In this document: positions 45,240 to 53,841 of the stretch, piece after piece
How the letters are laid out: each line of letters begins with the position of its first letter
How positions within the stretch are numbered: position 1 is the first letter of the stretch
Source of the DNA: Roseibium sediminicola
GTDB lineage: Bacteria > Pseudomonadota > Alphaproteobacteria > Rhizobiales > Stappiaceae
NCBI RefSeq assembly: GCF_023156505.1
Contig: NZ_JALNMJ010000017.1
Span: 1-64,000 of the forward strand
Direction: 5' to 3'
DNA length: 64,000 nt
Position numbers and translations under genes: made by a program
Notes under the pieces: model-generated
Database searches by the model: none
The model's input: the letters and a program-made list of their open reading frames with translations, nothing else
What the model was told of the DNA's origin: nothing

Positions 45240-45851
45240 TCAGGCGCTTTCCTGCTCCGCAGCTTCGCCGCCCGCGTCTTCCCCTTCTTCCTCTTCCTCA
45301 CCTTCGGATTCTTCAAGGGTGCGGTTCCACAACAGCCGGAGCCCAGCCGAGGTCTCGTTGCGCCAGGCAAATTCGGCGACCACCGGCCTGTCGAACTTGT
45401 TCATCGTCAGAACGACTTCTTCCGGCAACGCCGTCAGTCCCTTCGCCGATATCCGGCAGCCGTTCTTGCCGGCATCGATGATGGTGCCCGAAATTTCGGT
45501 GATACCGTCCAGATCGGCGATCTTGACGGGAATGCTGACGTTGTTGCGTTTTTCGCGGCGCTTGTCGGAAACGCTTTTCTCGGTTTTTGCGAAGACGACG
45601 GCGGCATCATTGGCTTTCACCGACGTTACATGTGCCTTTACCAGGGTGTCCGATTCCTTGGGCCAGATCCCGATATTCTTGTAAAGCCTGCCGATGTCCA
45701 CCGACACCAGCCGGCATCCCCATTCGCTCACATTCGATACGGTTGCATGAATCGCCGCGAGATTGTCGAAGTCGATCACAACGACTTCTTCTTCCGCGTC
45801 GGGTTGGTCCTGGAGGTGGCAAAGGCCGTGCGATGATGTGTCTTGGCTCAT
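45240..45851 (-). CDS. PilZ domain protein (two PilZ-like halves), 203 aa
   Basis: The C-terminal half (about residues 95-180) has the c-di-GMP-binding pattern: the arginine box KRREKRNNV followed by IIDAGKNGCRISAKGL in place of DxSxxG. The N-terminal half (about 25-95) repeats the second motif as VSNVSEWGCRLVS without an arginine box. A 20-residue acidic tail of E, G and D follows. Probably a c-di-GMP effector, partners unknown. Transcribed opposite to eda with 29 bp between stops. Confidence 0.8.
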   Translation of the reverse strand: MSQDTSSHGLCHLQDQPDAEEEVVVIDFDNLAAIHATVSNVSEWGCRLVSVDIGRLYKNIGIWPKESDTLVKAHVTSVKANDAAVVFAKTEKSVSDKRREKRNNVSIPVKIADLDGITEISGTIIDAGKNGCRISAKGLTALPEEVVLTMNKFDRPVVAEFAWRNETSAGLRLLWNRTLEESEGEEEEEGEDAGGEAAEQESA

Positions 45852-46097
45852 GGGGCAAATTTACCTTAAGGCCGTTTCGTTTCATTTAAGGCTGGCGGCA
45901 ATGGCCTGAAATTGTTCAGATATTCAACCAGAAGCTGGCCGTCGCGTACAGACTGTAAAACTTACTGCGCAGATTTCGCGACTGTTCCGCTGAGCCCAAA
46001 CGTGGTTCAGATAGGAGCGCCAACAGGAGATTTCGGCGCCTGGATCGGCAGTTTTGCTCGAGAAAAAATACAATTGTTCACCCCGGAGGAGACTGTA

Positions 46098-46889
46098 ATG
46101 ACGAGACTATCCGGACTATCCCTGACATTCCTTCTTGCCCTTTCCCCGCTTTCCTCCGCATCTGCTGAAGAGCTTTGCGTCGGCTTCGGTCCGCAAACAC
46201 CACGCGACATATCCAGCAAGGAAGGCCTCAACACGGCCGCCGTTTCACTGGCTCCTGGCGCGGACAATCTGAACCTGTGCAACCTGCACACCCATACCAA
46301 TGCCGAACACAAGGCACCCGGCTTTTCAATCTTCGCCGGGGACGGTGACCATGGCGGCTACAAATGCAACGGCACGGAAGACCTGACCGAAGCGGAACTC
46401 GCCGAGCCCGAAGGCGACGCCTATCACGGCGTCAAACCGGGCGACACGATCGAGGTGCACTGGGTCTATTCCTCCTGCAACGTCCAGCCCGGCGAAGGTC
46501 TCGGTTCCTGCCTGTCGGAAAGCTGCTCCAACCCGCAATTGCGTGTGGAAGCCCAGACCTTTCTGGTGGTCAATGACAAGAATGCCCTGAATTTCCTCGA
46601 TTTCGACTATGACGGCACGGTCCGCAACGGCCTGCACCAGCCCAAGGCGCTGCCATCCGGCACGGGCGATCCGGTTACTTTCATCGGCTCCACTACCGGG
46701 ACGAGCTACACGGACGCGAAGTGTTCGCCATTCCAGGTGACCTGGAACGTTCGCCCGCAATGCGCCAAGCTCGACATCAATTCGCTCAACGCCTGGGCGG
46801 AACAGGGCAACGTCTTCAAGGAAGACCATTCCCACGGCGTCCGCAAGCTGGTGACCGCCCCCGAACTGCTGGCGCCGATCACCAATTAA
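46098..46889 (+). CDS. Delta-class carbonic anhydrase, periplasmic, 263 aa
   Basis: Signal peptide MTRLSGLSLTFLLALSPLSS with cleavage near ASA (residue 23). The mature protein starts ELCVGFGPQTPRDI, and contains CNLHTHTNAEHKAPGFS, GDGDHGGYKC and a C-terminal cysteine-containing stretch QCAKLDIN, the pattern of the delta-class carbonic anhydrases first known from diatoms and since found in marine bacteria. HTHTNAEH (His at positions near 72, 74 and 79) would supply zinc ligands. Several cysteines suggest disulfides in the periplasm. ATG 46098 has GGAGGA seven bases before it. Located between the Entner-Doudoroff operon and pgi. Family call is from memory of the motif. Confidence 0.75.
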   Translation: MTRLSGLSLTFLLALSPLSSASAEELCVGFGPQTPRDISSKEGLNTAAVSLAPGADNLNLCNLHTHTNAEHKAPGFSIFAGDGDHGGYKCNGTEDLTEAELAEPEGDAYHGVKPGDTIEVHWVYSSCNVQPGEGLGSCLSESCSNPQLRVEAQTFLVVNDKNALNFLDFDYDGTVRNGLHQPKALPSGTGDPVTFIGSTTGTSYTDAKCSPFQVTWNVRPQCAKLDINSLNAWAEQGNVFKEDHSHGVRKLVTAPELLAPITN

Positions 46890-47021
46890 GGCACTTGATT
46901 GTCAGGTTTCCAGGCCGCCGGACCATGCAGTCCGGCGGCTTCGACCGCACTTTTCGCTCCCCCTGCAATGATTGCTGTGCTATCTGAGGCGCATCGCCGG
47001 TTTTGGCATGGATTTATGCGG

Positions 47022-47035
47022 TTAAATCGATTTAG
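47022..47035. promoter_or_regulatory. LacI-type operator overlapping the pgi ribosome site
   Basis: TTAAATCGATTTAG agrees with the zwf operator at 13 of 14 positions. It touches the GGGAGG Shine-Dalgarno (47035-47040), so a bound repressor would block the start of the pgi transcript or its elongation. Confidence 0.65.
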
Positions 47036-47046
47036 GGAGGCCGTTC

Positions 47047-48669
47047 ATGGCTCTTGAAGCAGCGTTTGAAGCTCTCACCCGTCAGGCGGAGCAATTGCAG
47101 GACAGCAGCCTCCGGGCCTTGTTCGCCGCCGATCCGGACCGCTTCACCCGCTTCTCCGCCCGCTGCGACGATCTCCTGCTCGACTATTCCAAATCCAAGA
47201 TCGACACCAGGGCCTTTGAGCTGCTTCTGGACCTTGCCAAGGCCGCCGATGTCGAAGGCCGCCGCGATGCCATGCTGGCCGGAGAGAAAATCAACAGCAC
47301 CGAGAACCGCGCCGTCCTGCACACCGCTCTCAGGAACCGCTCCGACAAGCCGGTTCTGGTCGATGGCGAGGACGTCATGCCGGATGTGCGCGCCGTGCTC
47401 GATGCCATGGCCGACTTTTCCGAGGCCGTGCGGTCCGGCGAGCTGACCTCATCTACCGGTGACGCCTTTACCGACGTGGTCAATATCGGCATTGGCGGTT
47501 CCGATCTCGGCCCGGTCATGACCACACTGGCGCTCAGCCCCTATCATGACGGTCCGGAGCTGCATTACGTTTCCAACGTCGACGGTGCCCATATCGCAGA
47601 CACCCTGGAAAAGCTCGATCCGGCGACGACACTGATCATCGTCGCCTCAAAAACCTTCACCACCATCGAGACCATGACCAACGCGCAGACCGCGCGCAAA
47701 TGGATCGCGGACGCGCTTGGCGAGGGCGCGGTCGGCGATCATTTCGCCGCTGTCTCCACCGCACTCGACAAGGTTGCTGCCTTCGGCATCGACGCGGCCC
47801 GCGTCTTCGGCTTCTGGGACTGGGTCGGCGGCCGCTATTCGGTCTGGTCCGCCATCGGCCTGCCGCTGATGATTGCAATCGGTCCGGACGCCTTTTCCGA
47901 TTTCCTGGAAGGCGCCCATGCGATGGACACCCATTTCGCCGAAGCTCCACTTCAGCAGAACCTGCCCGTGCTGATGGCCTTGATCGGCGTCTGGAACCGG
48001 GATTGCCTCGGCCTGACCGCGCGCGCGGTTCTGCCCTATGACCAGCGCCTGTCGCGCCTGCCGGCCTATCTGCAGCAGCTCGACATGGAATCGAACGGCA
48101 AGCGCGTCCGGCGCGACGGCAGCCCCGTATCCCAGGAAACCGGCCCGCTGGTCTGGGGCGAGCCCGGCACCAACGGCCAGCACGCCTTCTATCAGCTGCT
48201 GCACCAGGGAACGACCGTGATTCCCTGCGAGTTCCTGATCGCGGCCAACAGCCTTGAGGACGACCTCAAGCACCATCATGAGCTGCTGATCGCCAATTGC
48301 CTGGCCCAGTCCGAAGCCCTGATGCTGGGCCGCACGCTGGACGAAGCCAGGGCCCAGCTCACGGCTGCCGGACTGGCCGCTGAGGAGGTCGAGCGCCTGG
48401 CGCCACACAAGGTGTTCCCGGGCGACCGGCCTTCCCTGACCCTGGTCTATGACCAGCTGACACCCTTCTCGCTCGGCCGCCTGATCGCACTTTACGAGCA
48501 CCGCGTCTTTGTCGAAGGCGTGATCTGGGGCATCAACTCTTTCGACCAATGGGGTGTCGAACTCGGCAAGGAACTGGCCACCGCCCTGTTGCCGATGGTC
48601 AAGGGCGAGGTATCGGCAGACACAAAAGATGCCTCCACCCGTGGCCTGCTGCAGGCAATTCACAGTTAA
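47047..48669 (+). CDS. pgi: Glucose-6-phosphate isomerase, 540 aa
   Basis: Interconverts fructose-6-phosphate and glucose-6-phosphate and so feeds fructose carbon into zwf-edd-eda. [19 protein letters not shown] (near 150), [14 protein letters not shown] (near 200), [19 protein letters not shown] (near 255) and [13 protein letters not shown] near the C-terminus are the standard PGI signatures. Length is typical of bacterial PGI (545). Preceded by a ribosome site that touches the operator. Confidence 0.97.
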   Translation: MALEAAFEALTRQAEQLQDSSLRALFAADPDRFTRFSARCDDLLLDYSKSKIDTRAFELLLDLAKAADVEGRRDAMLAGEKINSTENRAVLHTALRNRSDKPVLVDGEDVMPDVRAVLDAMADFSEAVRSGELTSSTGDAFTDVVNIGIGGSDLGPVMTTLALSPYHDGPELHYVSNVDGAHIADTLEKLDPATTLIIVASKTFTTIETMTNAQTARKWIADALGEGAVGDHFAAVSTALDKVAAFGIDAARVFGFWDWVGGRYSVWSAIGLPLMIAIGPDAFSDFLEGAHAMDTHFAEAPLQQNLPVLMALIGVWNRDCLGLTARAVLPYDQRLSRLPAYLQQLDMESNGKRVRRDGSPVSQETGPLVWGEPGTNGQHAFYQLLHQGTTVIPCEFLIAANSLEDDLKHHHELLIANCLAQSEALMLGRTLDEARAQLTAAGLAAEEVERLAPHKVFPGDRPSLTLVYDQLTPFSLGRLIALYEHRVFVEGVIWGINSFDQWGVELGKELATALLPMVKGEVSADTKDASTRGLLQAIHS

Positions 48670-48903
48670 TTTTGGAACCCGTTCGCGTGCACGCGCGTTA
48701 ACACGTTGGGCAAACGCCTTACTTTTGCCCAACAGGCGCTATCTGTATCATCTTGAGGAATCGGTCTGTTCACGCCAGGGGACGGTTGATGCCGGTTGTG
48801 CGAATTGACACATTGCCCCGCCGCGCAAAGCATCATACCCTCAGACGGACTTTATTCTTTTATTATTCACCGCCTTAAGCGGTTCGGAAGGGAGATACTC
48901 TTT
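48670..48903. other. Region between pgi and the lipoprotein array
   Basis: 234 bp with the promoter of the first lipoprotein gene. No terminator for pgi was evident and no other gene seen. Confidence 0.4.
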
Positions 48904-49173
48904 ATGAAAAAGCTTGTCCTGCTCGCGGCCGTCGGCCTGGCTCTCGCCGGATGCCAATCCGACAGCTCGCGTGACCGCGCCCTCGTCGGCGGTGGCCTGG
49001 GTGCCGCGACCGGCGCTGCCATCGGTGCCGCAACCGGTAACGGTGTCGGCGGAGCTCTGGTCGGCGCAGCCATCGGCGGTGCCGGCGGTGCCATTATCGG
49101 TGGAGCAACCACCCCGAAAAACTGTGTCGCTTACGACCGCTATGGCAACCCCTACCGGGTGGCTTGCCCGTAA
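48904..49173 (+). CDS. Glycine-zipper lipoprotein, copy 1, 89 aa
   Basis: Lipoprotein signal with lipobox LALAGCQSD (Cys at residue 17), then a RDRALVGGG stretch and a glycine-zipper segment of GxxxG/AxxxG repeats (about residues 30-68: GAATGAAIGAATGN and on), ending TTPKNCVAYDRYGNPYRVAC. Glycine-zipper lipoproteins pack as helices in the outer membrane. ATG 48904 has GAAGGGAG ten bases upstream. First of four paralogues in a row. Confidence 0.88.
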   Translation: MKKLVLLAAVGLALAGCQSDSSRDRALVGGGLGAATGAAIGAATGNGVGGALVGAAIGGAGGAIIGGATTPKNCVAYDRYGNPYRVACP

Positions 49174-49219
49174 GGCGAGCCATTCCTGACACGGCATTCC
49201 CGCCGATTGGACGGACGAT

Positions 49220-49489
49220 ATGAAAAAAGTGCTCTTGCTTGCCGCAGCCGCCGCATTTCTCGCCGGCTGCCAATCTGACAGCCAGCGAGACCGGGCTCTC
49301 GTCGGCGGCGGTCTTGGCGCCGCGACAGGCGCCGCGATCGGCGCCGCGGCCACGGGGGATGTCGGCGGTGCGCTGGTCGGCGCCGCCATCGGCGGTGCCG
49401 GCGGTGCCATTGTCGGCGGAGCCACGACCCCGAAAAACTGCGTCGCCTATGACCGCTATGGCAATCCTTACCGGGTGGCTTGTCCGTAA
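49220..49489 (+). CDS. Glycine-zipper lipoprotein, copy 2, 89 aa
   Basis: Same plan and length as copy 1 with lipobox FLAGCQSD and nearly identical C-terminus NCVAYDRYGNPYRVACP. The 20 bases GTAAGGCGAGCCATTCCTGA at its stop are the same as those at the stop of copy 1 (49170-49189), so the duplication included the flank and is recent. Confidence 0.88.
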   Translation: MKKVLLLAAAAAFLAGCQSDSQRDRALVGGGLGAATGAAIGAAATGDVGGALVGAAIGGAGGAIVGGATTPKNCVAYDRYGNPYRVACP

Positions 49490-49586
49490 GGCGAGCCATT
49501 CCTGATCTGGCAATCCCTATCAGGTCGCCTGCTCCCAGGCGCCTGATGCAATAAGCACGTCGGCGGAAACGCCACGAAGGCGAAAC

Positions 49587-49856
49587 ATGAAGAAACTTCT
49601 CCTTGTGGCGGCTGCCACCCTCCTTCTGGCTGGTTGCCAATCCAGCAGCACACGGGACCGCGCCCTCGTCGGTGGCGGCCTGGGCGCGGCCACCGGCGCC
49701 ATTGTCGGCGCCGCTGCCGTTGGAGGCGCCGGACCGGCTCTTGCGGGTGCTGCTATCGGTGCCGCAGGCGGTGCTCTGGTTGGGGCGGCAACCACACCGA
49801 AAAACTGCACGGCCTATGACCGGAATGGCCGGCCGTTCCGGGTGCGCTGCCCTTAG
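49587..49856 (+). CDS. Glycine-zipper lipoprotein, copy 3, 89 aa
   Basis: Lipobox LLAGCQSS, glycine-zipper core with AAAVGGAGPALAGAAIGAAG and tail NCTAYDRNGRPFRVRCP. More divergent than copies 1 and 2, with alanine richer core. Starts 98 bp after copy 2 with GAAGG in reach of the ATG. Confidence 0.88.
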   Translation: MKKLLLVAAATLLLAGCQSSSTRDRALVGGGLGAATGAIVGAAAVGGAGPALAGAAIGAAGGALVGAATTPKNCTAYDRNGRPFRVRCP

Positions 49857-50067
49857 AGACGTGCTCCAGGGTCTGTGGACAATTAGGTTTCGGACTTGGT
49901 GCTTGTCGGATTTCGGTCTTCGAGCAGGAGGAAAGTTCGCAGTGGTGTTGCCCACCACAAGGACTTTCCGACGCACGCGAAACCGAATTCCGCAGCGTCC
50001 CCCCAGATATTGGCAATGGGGATTTGGCTCAAATGGCTCATTTCGGCGTCGCAAAGGCTTGAAAGGG

Positions 50068-50143
50068 TTAGTCACCTGAATCTGAAGTTCGTCTCATTTT
50101 TCAGCAAGCTCAGAACGAACTTCAGATTCAAAAAGGTGACTAA
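50068..50143. repeat. Palindromic repeat P2, copy B (inverted)
   Basis: Outer arms TTAGTCACC and GGTGACTAA, inner arms GAATCTGAAGTTCGT and ACGAACTTCAGATTC, both perfect. Reverse complement closely matches copy A at 37765-37830. Confidence 0.85.
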
Positions 50144-50156
50144 CAAGACTATGTTT

Positions 50157-50234
50157 CTAGTGTGGTTTTCGAATTTGAAATTCGCTTCGATGGTCGCTGC
50201 AACAATGAGGCGAATTTCAAATTCACCACACTAG
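50157..50234. repeat. Palindromic repeat P1, copy B (inverted)
   Basis: Outer arms CTAGTGTGGT and ACCACACTAG (ten bases) and inner arms GAATTTGAAATTCGC and GCGAATTTCAAATTC (15 bases). Reverse complement closely matches copy A at 37671-37745, including the loop with its AATGAGGCG motif. Confidence 0.85.
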
Positions 50235-50372
50235 GTCCGTCTCGTTTCACGACGGCTGCGCCGGCAGCCGCGATGCGCCCCAAGCTCCATTGGATAAACA
50301 GGCCCTGGTAAGGTTCTGTTAACCATACCTCTTCACCCTTGGCGGGGAGAAACTCCGCCAAGGGCCGTTCCC

Positions 50373-50645
50373 ATGAGACCTGTCTTCGCCGCAACGCTGC
50401 TCGCTGTGCTTCTGGCCGGCTGTGCCAACACCGAGAGCCAGCGCGACCGCATGCTGATCGGCGCGGGTCTCGGCGCGGCCACGGGCGCGACAATCGGCGC
50501 GGTCGCAGGTAGCACCGTCAACGCCACCCTCGCCGGCGCCGCTCTCGGCGCCGTCGGCGGAGGCCTTGTCGGCGTCGTCACCACCCCGCGCAACTGCATT
50601 GCCCACGATCAGGACGGAACGCCTTATAAGGTCCGGTGTCCCTGA
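50373..50645 (+). CDS. Glycine-zipper lipoprotein, copy 4, 90 aa
   Basis: Lipobox LLAGCANT, then RDRMLIGAGLGAATGAT and a threonine/alanine-richer zipper, ending NCIAHDQDGTPYKVRCP. The most divergent copy, cut off from the other three by the palindromic block. ATG 50373 lies after AAGG some ten bases upstream. Confidence 0.85.
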   Translation: MRPVFAATLLAVLLAGCANTESQRDRMLIGAGLGAATGATIGAVAGSTVNATLAGAALGAVGGGLVGVVTTPRNCIAHDQDGTPYKVRCP

Positions 50646-50859
50646 GAACCGGACTTGAAGCATGCACCGGAGCGTGACAGCAGCGCGTTCCTGTAAAGAA
50701 TGTCGCGTTTATTGTGGTTCATTTGACGGCACAAAACAGGTCACTCGGCAAGGCACACAACGCTGGCCATGGGCCGTTTCGTTACACCCTCTTAAACCTT
50801 CGTAGGGGCTGGACAGTTTTGACCACCTGTCGTTGGCCTGCGCGAAGCCTTTGCCTGAA

Positions 50860-51651
50860 TCAATTGATCGCCTTGGGTCGTATATACGGGCCGATGATCT
50901 GCTCGAACGTGCCGTTTTCCCGAATGATTGCCATGCCGCGATTGAAGGCATCGACAAGATAGGGTCCGTCTTCAATTTGCCGGGAAACCAGCAGGTGATA
51001 CGACCAGGGATAGGCTAGGCTCTCCAGATGAGCGATACGCTTGCGTTGTTCCTCGCTTAGATGCTGCAGAACAGCATCGTAACCGCTTGTCTTCAGTTCC
51101 GGAACAAAATCGACCCGGCCCATGGCCAGCATCTCAAAAAGCTGCTGATTGTTTCTGACCCGGGCAACATAGATCGAACCGTCATCGATCAGCGGCGCAA
51201 ATTGCCGTCCGAAGGCACTTGAGTCCAGCGCCCCCATGACCTTGCCTTTGAGGTCCTCGGGTTTTTGAGCGCCTATTGGATTATCGTGCGAATAAAAAAC
51301 GACCTCCTGAAGCGTGAACAACGGGTCGCTCGGCAGGAAGACACGCTCCCGTTCGGGCGTTAGCACCCACATGAACGTACCGTCCCAGGCACCGCGCTCC
51401 ACTTCGACCATTGCCCTGTTCCAGGGAAAGAAACCGAATTCAACCTCAATGCCAACTGCCTCGAACGCTTTGGTAACCAGCGCCGAGGCAGCCCCGTAAT
51501 CCGGAAGGGTCTGGCCCTGATAGGGTGCCCATTCACCGTTGGTCAGGCGAATCTTATTGGGCTTGTCGGCCCAAGCGGTACTCGCGACAAGAAGGAGTGT
51601 CAGAACCGGTAGTAGCAACAACCTCAACAAAGCCATGGCCCATTCTACCAT
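50860..51651 (-). CDS. Periplasmic substrate-binding protein (amino-acid ABC type, SBP_bac_3), 263 aa
   Basis: Signal peptide LLLPVLTLLLVASTAWA (cleavage near residue 28), then a two-lobed receptor: IRLTNGEWAPYQGQTLPDYG, FGFFPWNRAMVEVERG, and the C-terminal segment of the family. No ABC membrane or ATPase genes lie beside it. Receptors of this type without a transporter often serve as sensors. The start is ambiguous between 51651 and an internal ATG at 51636. Monocistronic on the minus strand. Confidence 0.8.
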   Translation of the reverse strand: MVEWAMALLRLLLLPVLTLLLVASTAWADKPNKIRLTNGEWAPYQGQTLPDYGAASALVTKAFEAVGIEVEFGFFPWNRAMVEVERGAWDGTFMWVLTPERERVFLPSDPLFTLQEVVFYSHDNPIGAQKPEDLKGKVMGALDSSAFGRQFAPLIDDGSIYVARVRNNQQLFEMLAMGRVDFVPELKTSGYDAVLQHLSEEQRKRIAHLESLAYPWSYHLLVSRQIEDGPYLVDAFNRGMAIIRENGTFEQIIGPYIRPKAIN

Positions 51652-51766
51652 GAAAGGTGACCGGTATCACCAATGCAGCTGAGTTGACCGGACCTAACCC
51701 CATCTTGCGACTGGCATTCCCTGGCATTCAAGCCAGGAGAAGACGGTGATCCTGACTCTACGCATC

Positions 51767-51794
51767 AAAAAAGCCGGCCTCGCGGGCCGGCTTT
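51767..51794 (-). terminator. Terminator of alanine dehydrogenase
   Basis: AAAGCCGGCC and GGCCGGCTTT pair perfectly around TCGCG; the minus strand continues in a T6 run. Lies 31 bp past the stop. Confidence 0.85.
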
Positions 51795-51824
51795 CTCGTT
51801 TCTATGACAGCGCGCGCGTTCAAA

Positions 51825-52964
51825 TTACGCGGCGGCGCTTGCCTTGGCCTGTTCCAGGGCCACTTTCGGATCGACATAGTCATAGCCGAGCGCGGTGGCG
51901 ACCGCTTCGCAGGTGACCTTGCCGCCGATAACGTTCAGGCCCGGCAGGAAATGCGGGTCGTCGAGCAGCGCCTTCTTGGCGCCCTTGTCGGCCAGTGCCA
52001 GCGCGAACGGCAGGGTGGCGTTGTTGAGGGCGTAAGTGGAGGTCTTCGGCACAGCGCCCGGCATGTTGGCAACGCAGTAATGCACAACTTCGTCGACCAC
52101 ATAGGTCGGCTCGGAGTGGGTGGTCGCCTTGGAGGTCTCGAAGCAGCCGCCCTGGTCGATGGCAACATCCACCAGGACAGAGCCCGGCTTCATGCGGCTG
52201 ACCAGATCGCGGGAAACCAGCTTGGGTGCGGCGGCACCGGCCACCAGCACGGCACCGATGACCACATCGGCTTCCAGAACGTATTTTTCGAGAGCGGATT
52301 TGGTCGAGTAGACGGTGGTAAGCGCGGGCCCGAAGGACTGCGCCAGATTACCGAGTACCGTGGTGTTGCGGTCGAGCACAGCCACATCCGCGCCAAGACC
52401 AATCGCCATGGTGATGGCGTGAGAGCCGACGACACCGCCGCCGATGACCACAACCTTGGCCGGCTCGACGCCCGGGACGCCGCCGATCAGGGTGCCGGAG
52501 CCGCCCTGGGCCTTTTCCAGCGCCTTGGCGCCGGCGATCACCGACAGACGGCCGGCAACCTGGGACATCGGCACCAGCAGCGGCAGGCCGCCACGGGCAT
52601 CGACAACGGTTTCATAGGCAATGCAGGTCGCGCCGGACTTGACCAGATCGGCGGTCTGCTCCGCATCCGGAGCCAGGTGCAGATAGGTGAAGAGAATGTG
52701 GTCCGGGCGCAGCATGGCGCGCTCGACGGCCTGCGGTTCCTTGACCTTGACGATCATGTTGGCCGCGTCGAACACTTCCCTGGCGGTCGCCAGGATCTTG
52801 GCGCCGGCGGCTTCATAATCGGCGTCGCTGGCACCGATGCCGATGCCGGCATTGGTTTCCACCACGACTTCGTGGCCATGGGCCACCATTTCATGAACGC
52901 TGTCCGGCGTCAGGCCGACCCGGTATTCATGGTTCTTGATTTCCTTCGGCACACCAATACGCAT
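51825..52964 (-). CDS. ald: Alanine dehydrogenase, 379 aa
   Basis: NAD-dependent interconversion of L-alanine and pyruvate plus ammonia. The N-terminal [20 protein letters not shown] with catalytic Arg and Lys, the active His in LTYLHLAPD (here FTYLHLAPD), the Rossmann motif [13 protein letters not shown] near 170 and the C-terminal NAMPGAV-type [15 protein letters not shown] (here [14 protein letters not shown]) define the family. Length 379 is the family norm. Divergent from an Lrp regulator 182 bp away. Confidence 0.96.
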   Translation of the reverse strand: MRIGVPKEIKNHEYRVGLTPDSVHEMVAHGHEVVVETNAGIGIGASDADYEAAGAKILATAREVFDAANMIVKVKEPQAVERAMLRPDHILFTYLHLAPDAEQTADLVKSGATCIAYETVVDARGGLPLLVPMSQVAGRLSVIAGAKALEKAQGGSGTLIGGVPGVEPAKVVVIGGGVVGSHAITMAIGLGADVAVLDRNTTVLGNLAQSFGPALTTVYSTKSALEKYVLEADVVIGAVLVAGAAAPKLVSRDLVSRMKPGSVLVDVAIDQGGCFETSKATTHSEPTYVVDEVVHYCVANMPGAVPKTSTYALNNATLPFALALADKGAKKALLDDPHFLPGLNVIGGKVTCEAVATALGYDYVDPKVALEQAKASAAA

Positions 52965-53060
52965 CTTCCCGTCTCCTCTGGAAGCATTTTGATTGCCGGA
53001 GAGTCTACGCCCGATCGCCTCGAATGTGCTTGCGTTCCGCCGGCCTGGTAGCCCGTTTCA

Positions 53061-53130
53061 CGCAATTTTCTTGCGCTGATTGGACAAAAGCTCAAATTTA
53101 TTGCTAGATATCATCTTAATGACAGCAATA
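53061..53130. promoter_or_regulatory. Candidate Lrp-type operators between ald and the Lrp gene
   Basis: A 15-bp dyad CGCAA-N5-TTGCG (53061-53075) and the inverted repeat TATTGCT ... AGCAATA (53099-53130) lie in the divergent promoter region. Lrp/AsnC proteins bind 15-bp imperfect palindromes at several spots around the promoter. The arrangement fits an AldR-like regulator controlling ald and itself. Confidence 0.4.
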
Positions 53131-53146
53131 TGTGCGGTGCAGCATA

Positions 53147-53611
53147 ATGAAACTCGACCGTCTCGACAAAAAGATCCTCGACACGCTTCAGGCCGATGGA
53201 CGGATCGCCAACGCGGATCTGGCCGAAAAGGTGGGCCTGTCCGCTTCCGCGTGTCTCCGCCGCATGCGGGCGCTGGAAGAGGTCGGTATCATCGACAAGT
53301 ATGTCGCGCTCCTGAATCAGAAGAAGCTCGGCCGGCACATGGATGTCTTTGTCGAGATCTCGCTCACCGGCCAGTCCAAGGAAACGCTGGAGAATTTCGA
53401 GCGTGCCGTCGCCCGTTCCGGCGAGATCATGGAATGTTTCCTGATGGCGGGTGACGCCGACTATATCCTCAGGCTGTCGGCCCGGGACCCGATCGATTTC
53501 GAGCGCATCCACCGGGACCATCTGGCGCAGCTGCCCGGCGTCCTCAGGATGAAATCCTCCTTTGCCATCCGCCCGATCGTCCGGCGGACGGCCATCCCTC
53601 TGGAAGACTGA
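53147..53611 (+). CDS. Lrp/AsnC family regulator (AldR-like), 154 aa
   Basis: N-terminal helix-turn-helix MKLDRLDKKILDTLQADGRI, then NADLAEKVGLSASACLRRMR (20 residues), and an effector domain (about 65-145) with VFVEISLTGQ and FLMAGDADYILRL. Divergence from alanine dehydrogenase predicts alanine as ligand and ald as target. ATG 53147 fits the family start; an upstream in-frame start at 53132 does not add homology. Confidence 0.9.
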   Translation: MKLDRLDKKILDTLQADGRIANADLAEKVGLSASACLRRMRALEEVGIIDKYVALLNQKKLGRHMDVFVEISLTGQSKETLENFERAVARSGEIMECFLMAGDADYILRLSARDPIDFERIHRDHLAQLPGVLRMKSSFAIRPIVRRTAIPLED

Positions 53612-53642
53612 CGCCAACCGGAATCCGGACCATGCGGCATCG

Positions 53643-53677
53643 GGTCGGCGGTTTTCGAGGGAACCGCCGGCCTTTTT
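53643..53677 (+). terminator. Terminator of the Lrp gene
   Basis: GGTCGGCGGTT and AACCGCCGGCC form an 11-pair stem with one G-T pair and an eight-base loop, followed by T5. Confidence 0.85.
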
Positions 53678-53775
53678 GCATGTGCCGTGCCGCGTCCTTC
53701 CAACTCCGGTGCGCCGGCGCTTCCTCACTTTAGCATCGCAGCCATTTCCCAGGGCTCCGTTCGGGCTTGCATTTC

Positions 53776-53818
53776 TAGGTCAATTGTCCTAAACGACCCA
53801 AATAGGACATACGTCCTA
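53776..53818. promoter_or_regulatory. Double palindromic operator upstream of the ene-reductase
   Basis: Two 16-bp imperfect palindromes, TAGGTCAATTGTCCTA (53776-53791) and TAGGACATACGTCCTA (53803-53818), sit 27 bp apart and end 23 bp before the start codon. TetR-type repressors such as NemR bind such sites ahead of ene-reductase genes. No regulator gene is adjacent. Confidence 0.65.
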
Positions 53819-53841
53819 AACACCTTTGAAAGGAACCAGAC

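Larger units (their letters stand above)
49857..50372. other. Spacer between lipoprotein copies 3 and 4
   Basis: 516 bp without a gene. The first 200 bases carry no recognised feature; 50068-50234 is the inverted copy of the P2-P1 palindrome block, and the last about 130 bases lead to copy 4. Open frames here are short and low-quality. Confidence 0.6.

Noticed and set aside
49857..50067. Insertion sequence remnant between lipoprotein copies 3 and 4
   Set aside because: No transposase fragment, terminal repeat pair or target duplication could be identified in this stretch.
48904..50645. The lipoprotein array as a CRISPR-like or simple DNA repeat
   Set aside because: The repetition is of complete genes with codon-level divergence, not of short identical repeats with spacers. 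No CRISPR array exists in the window.
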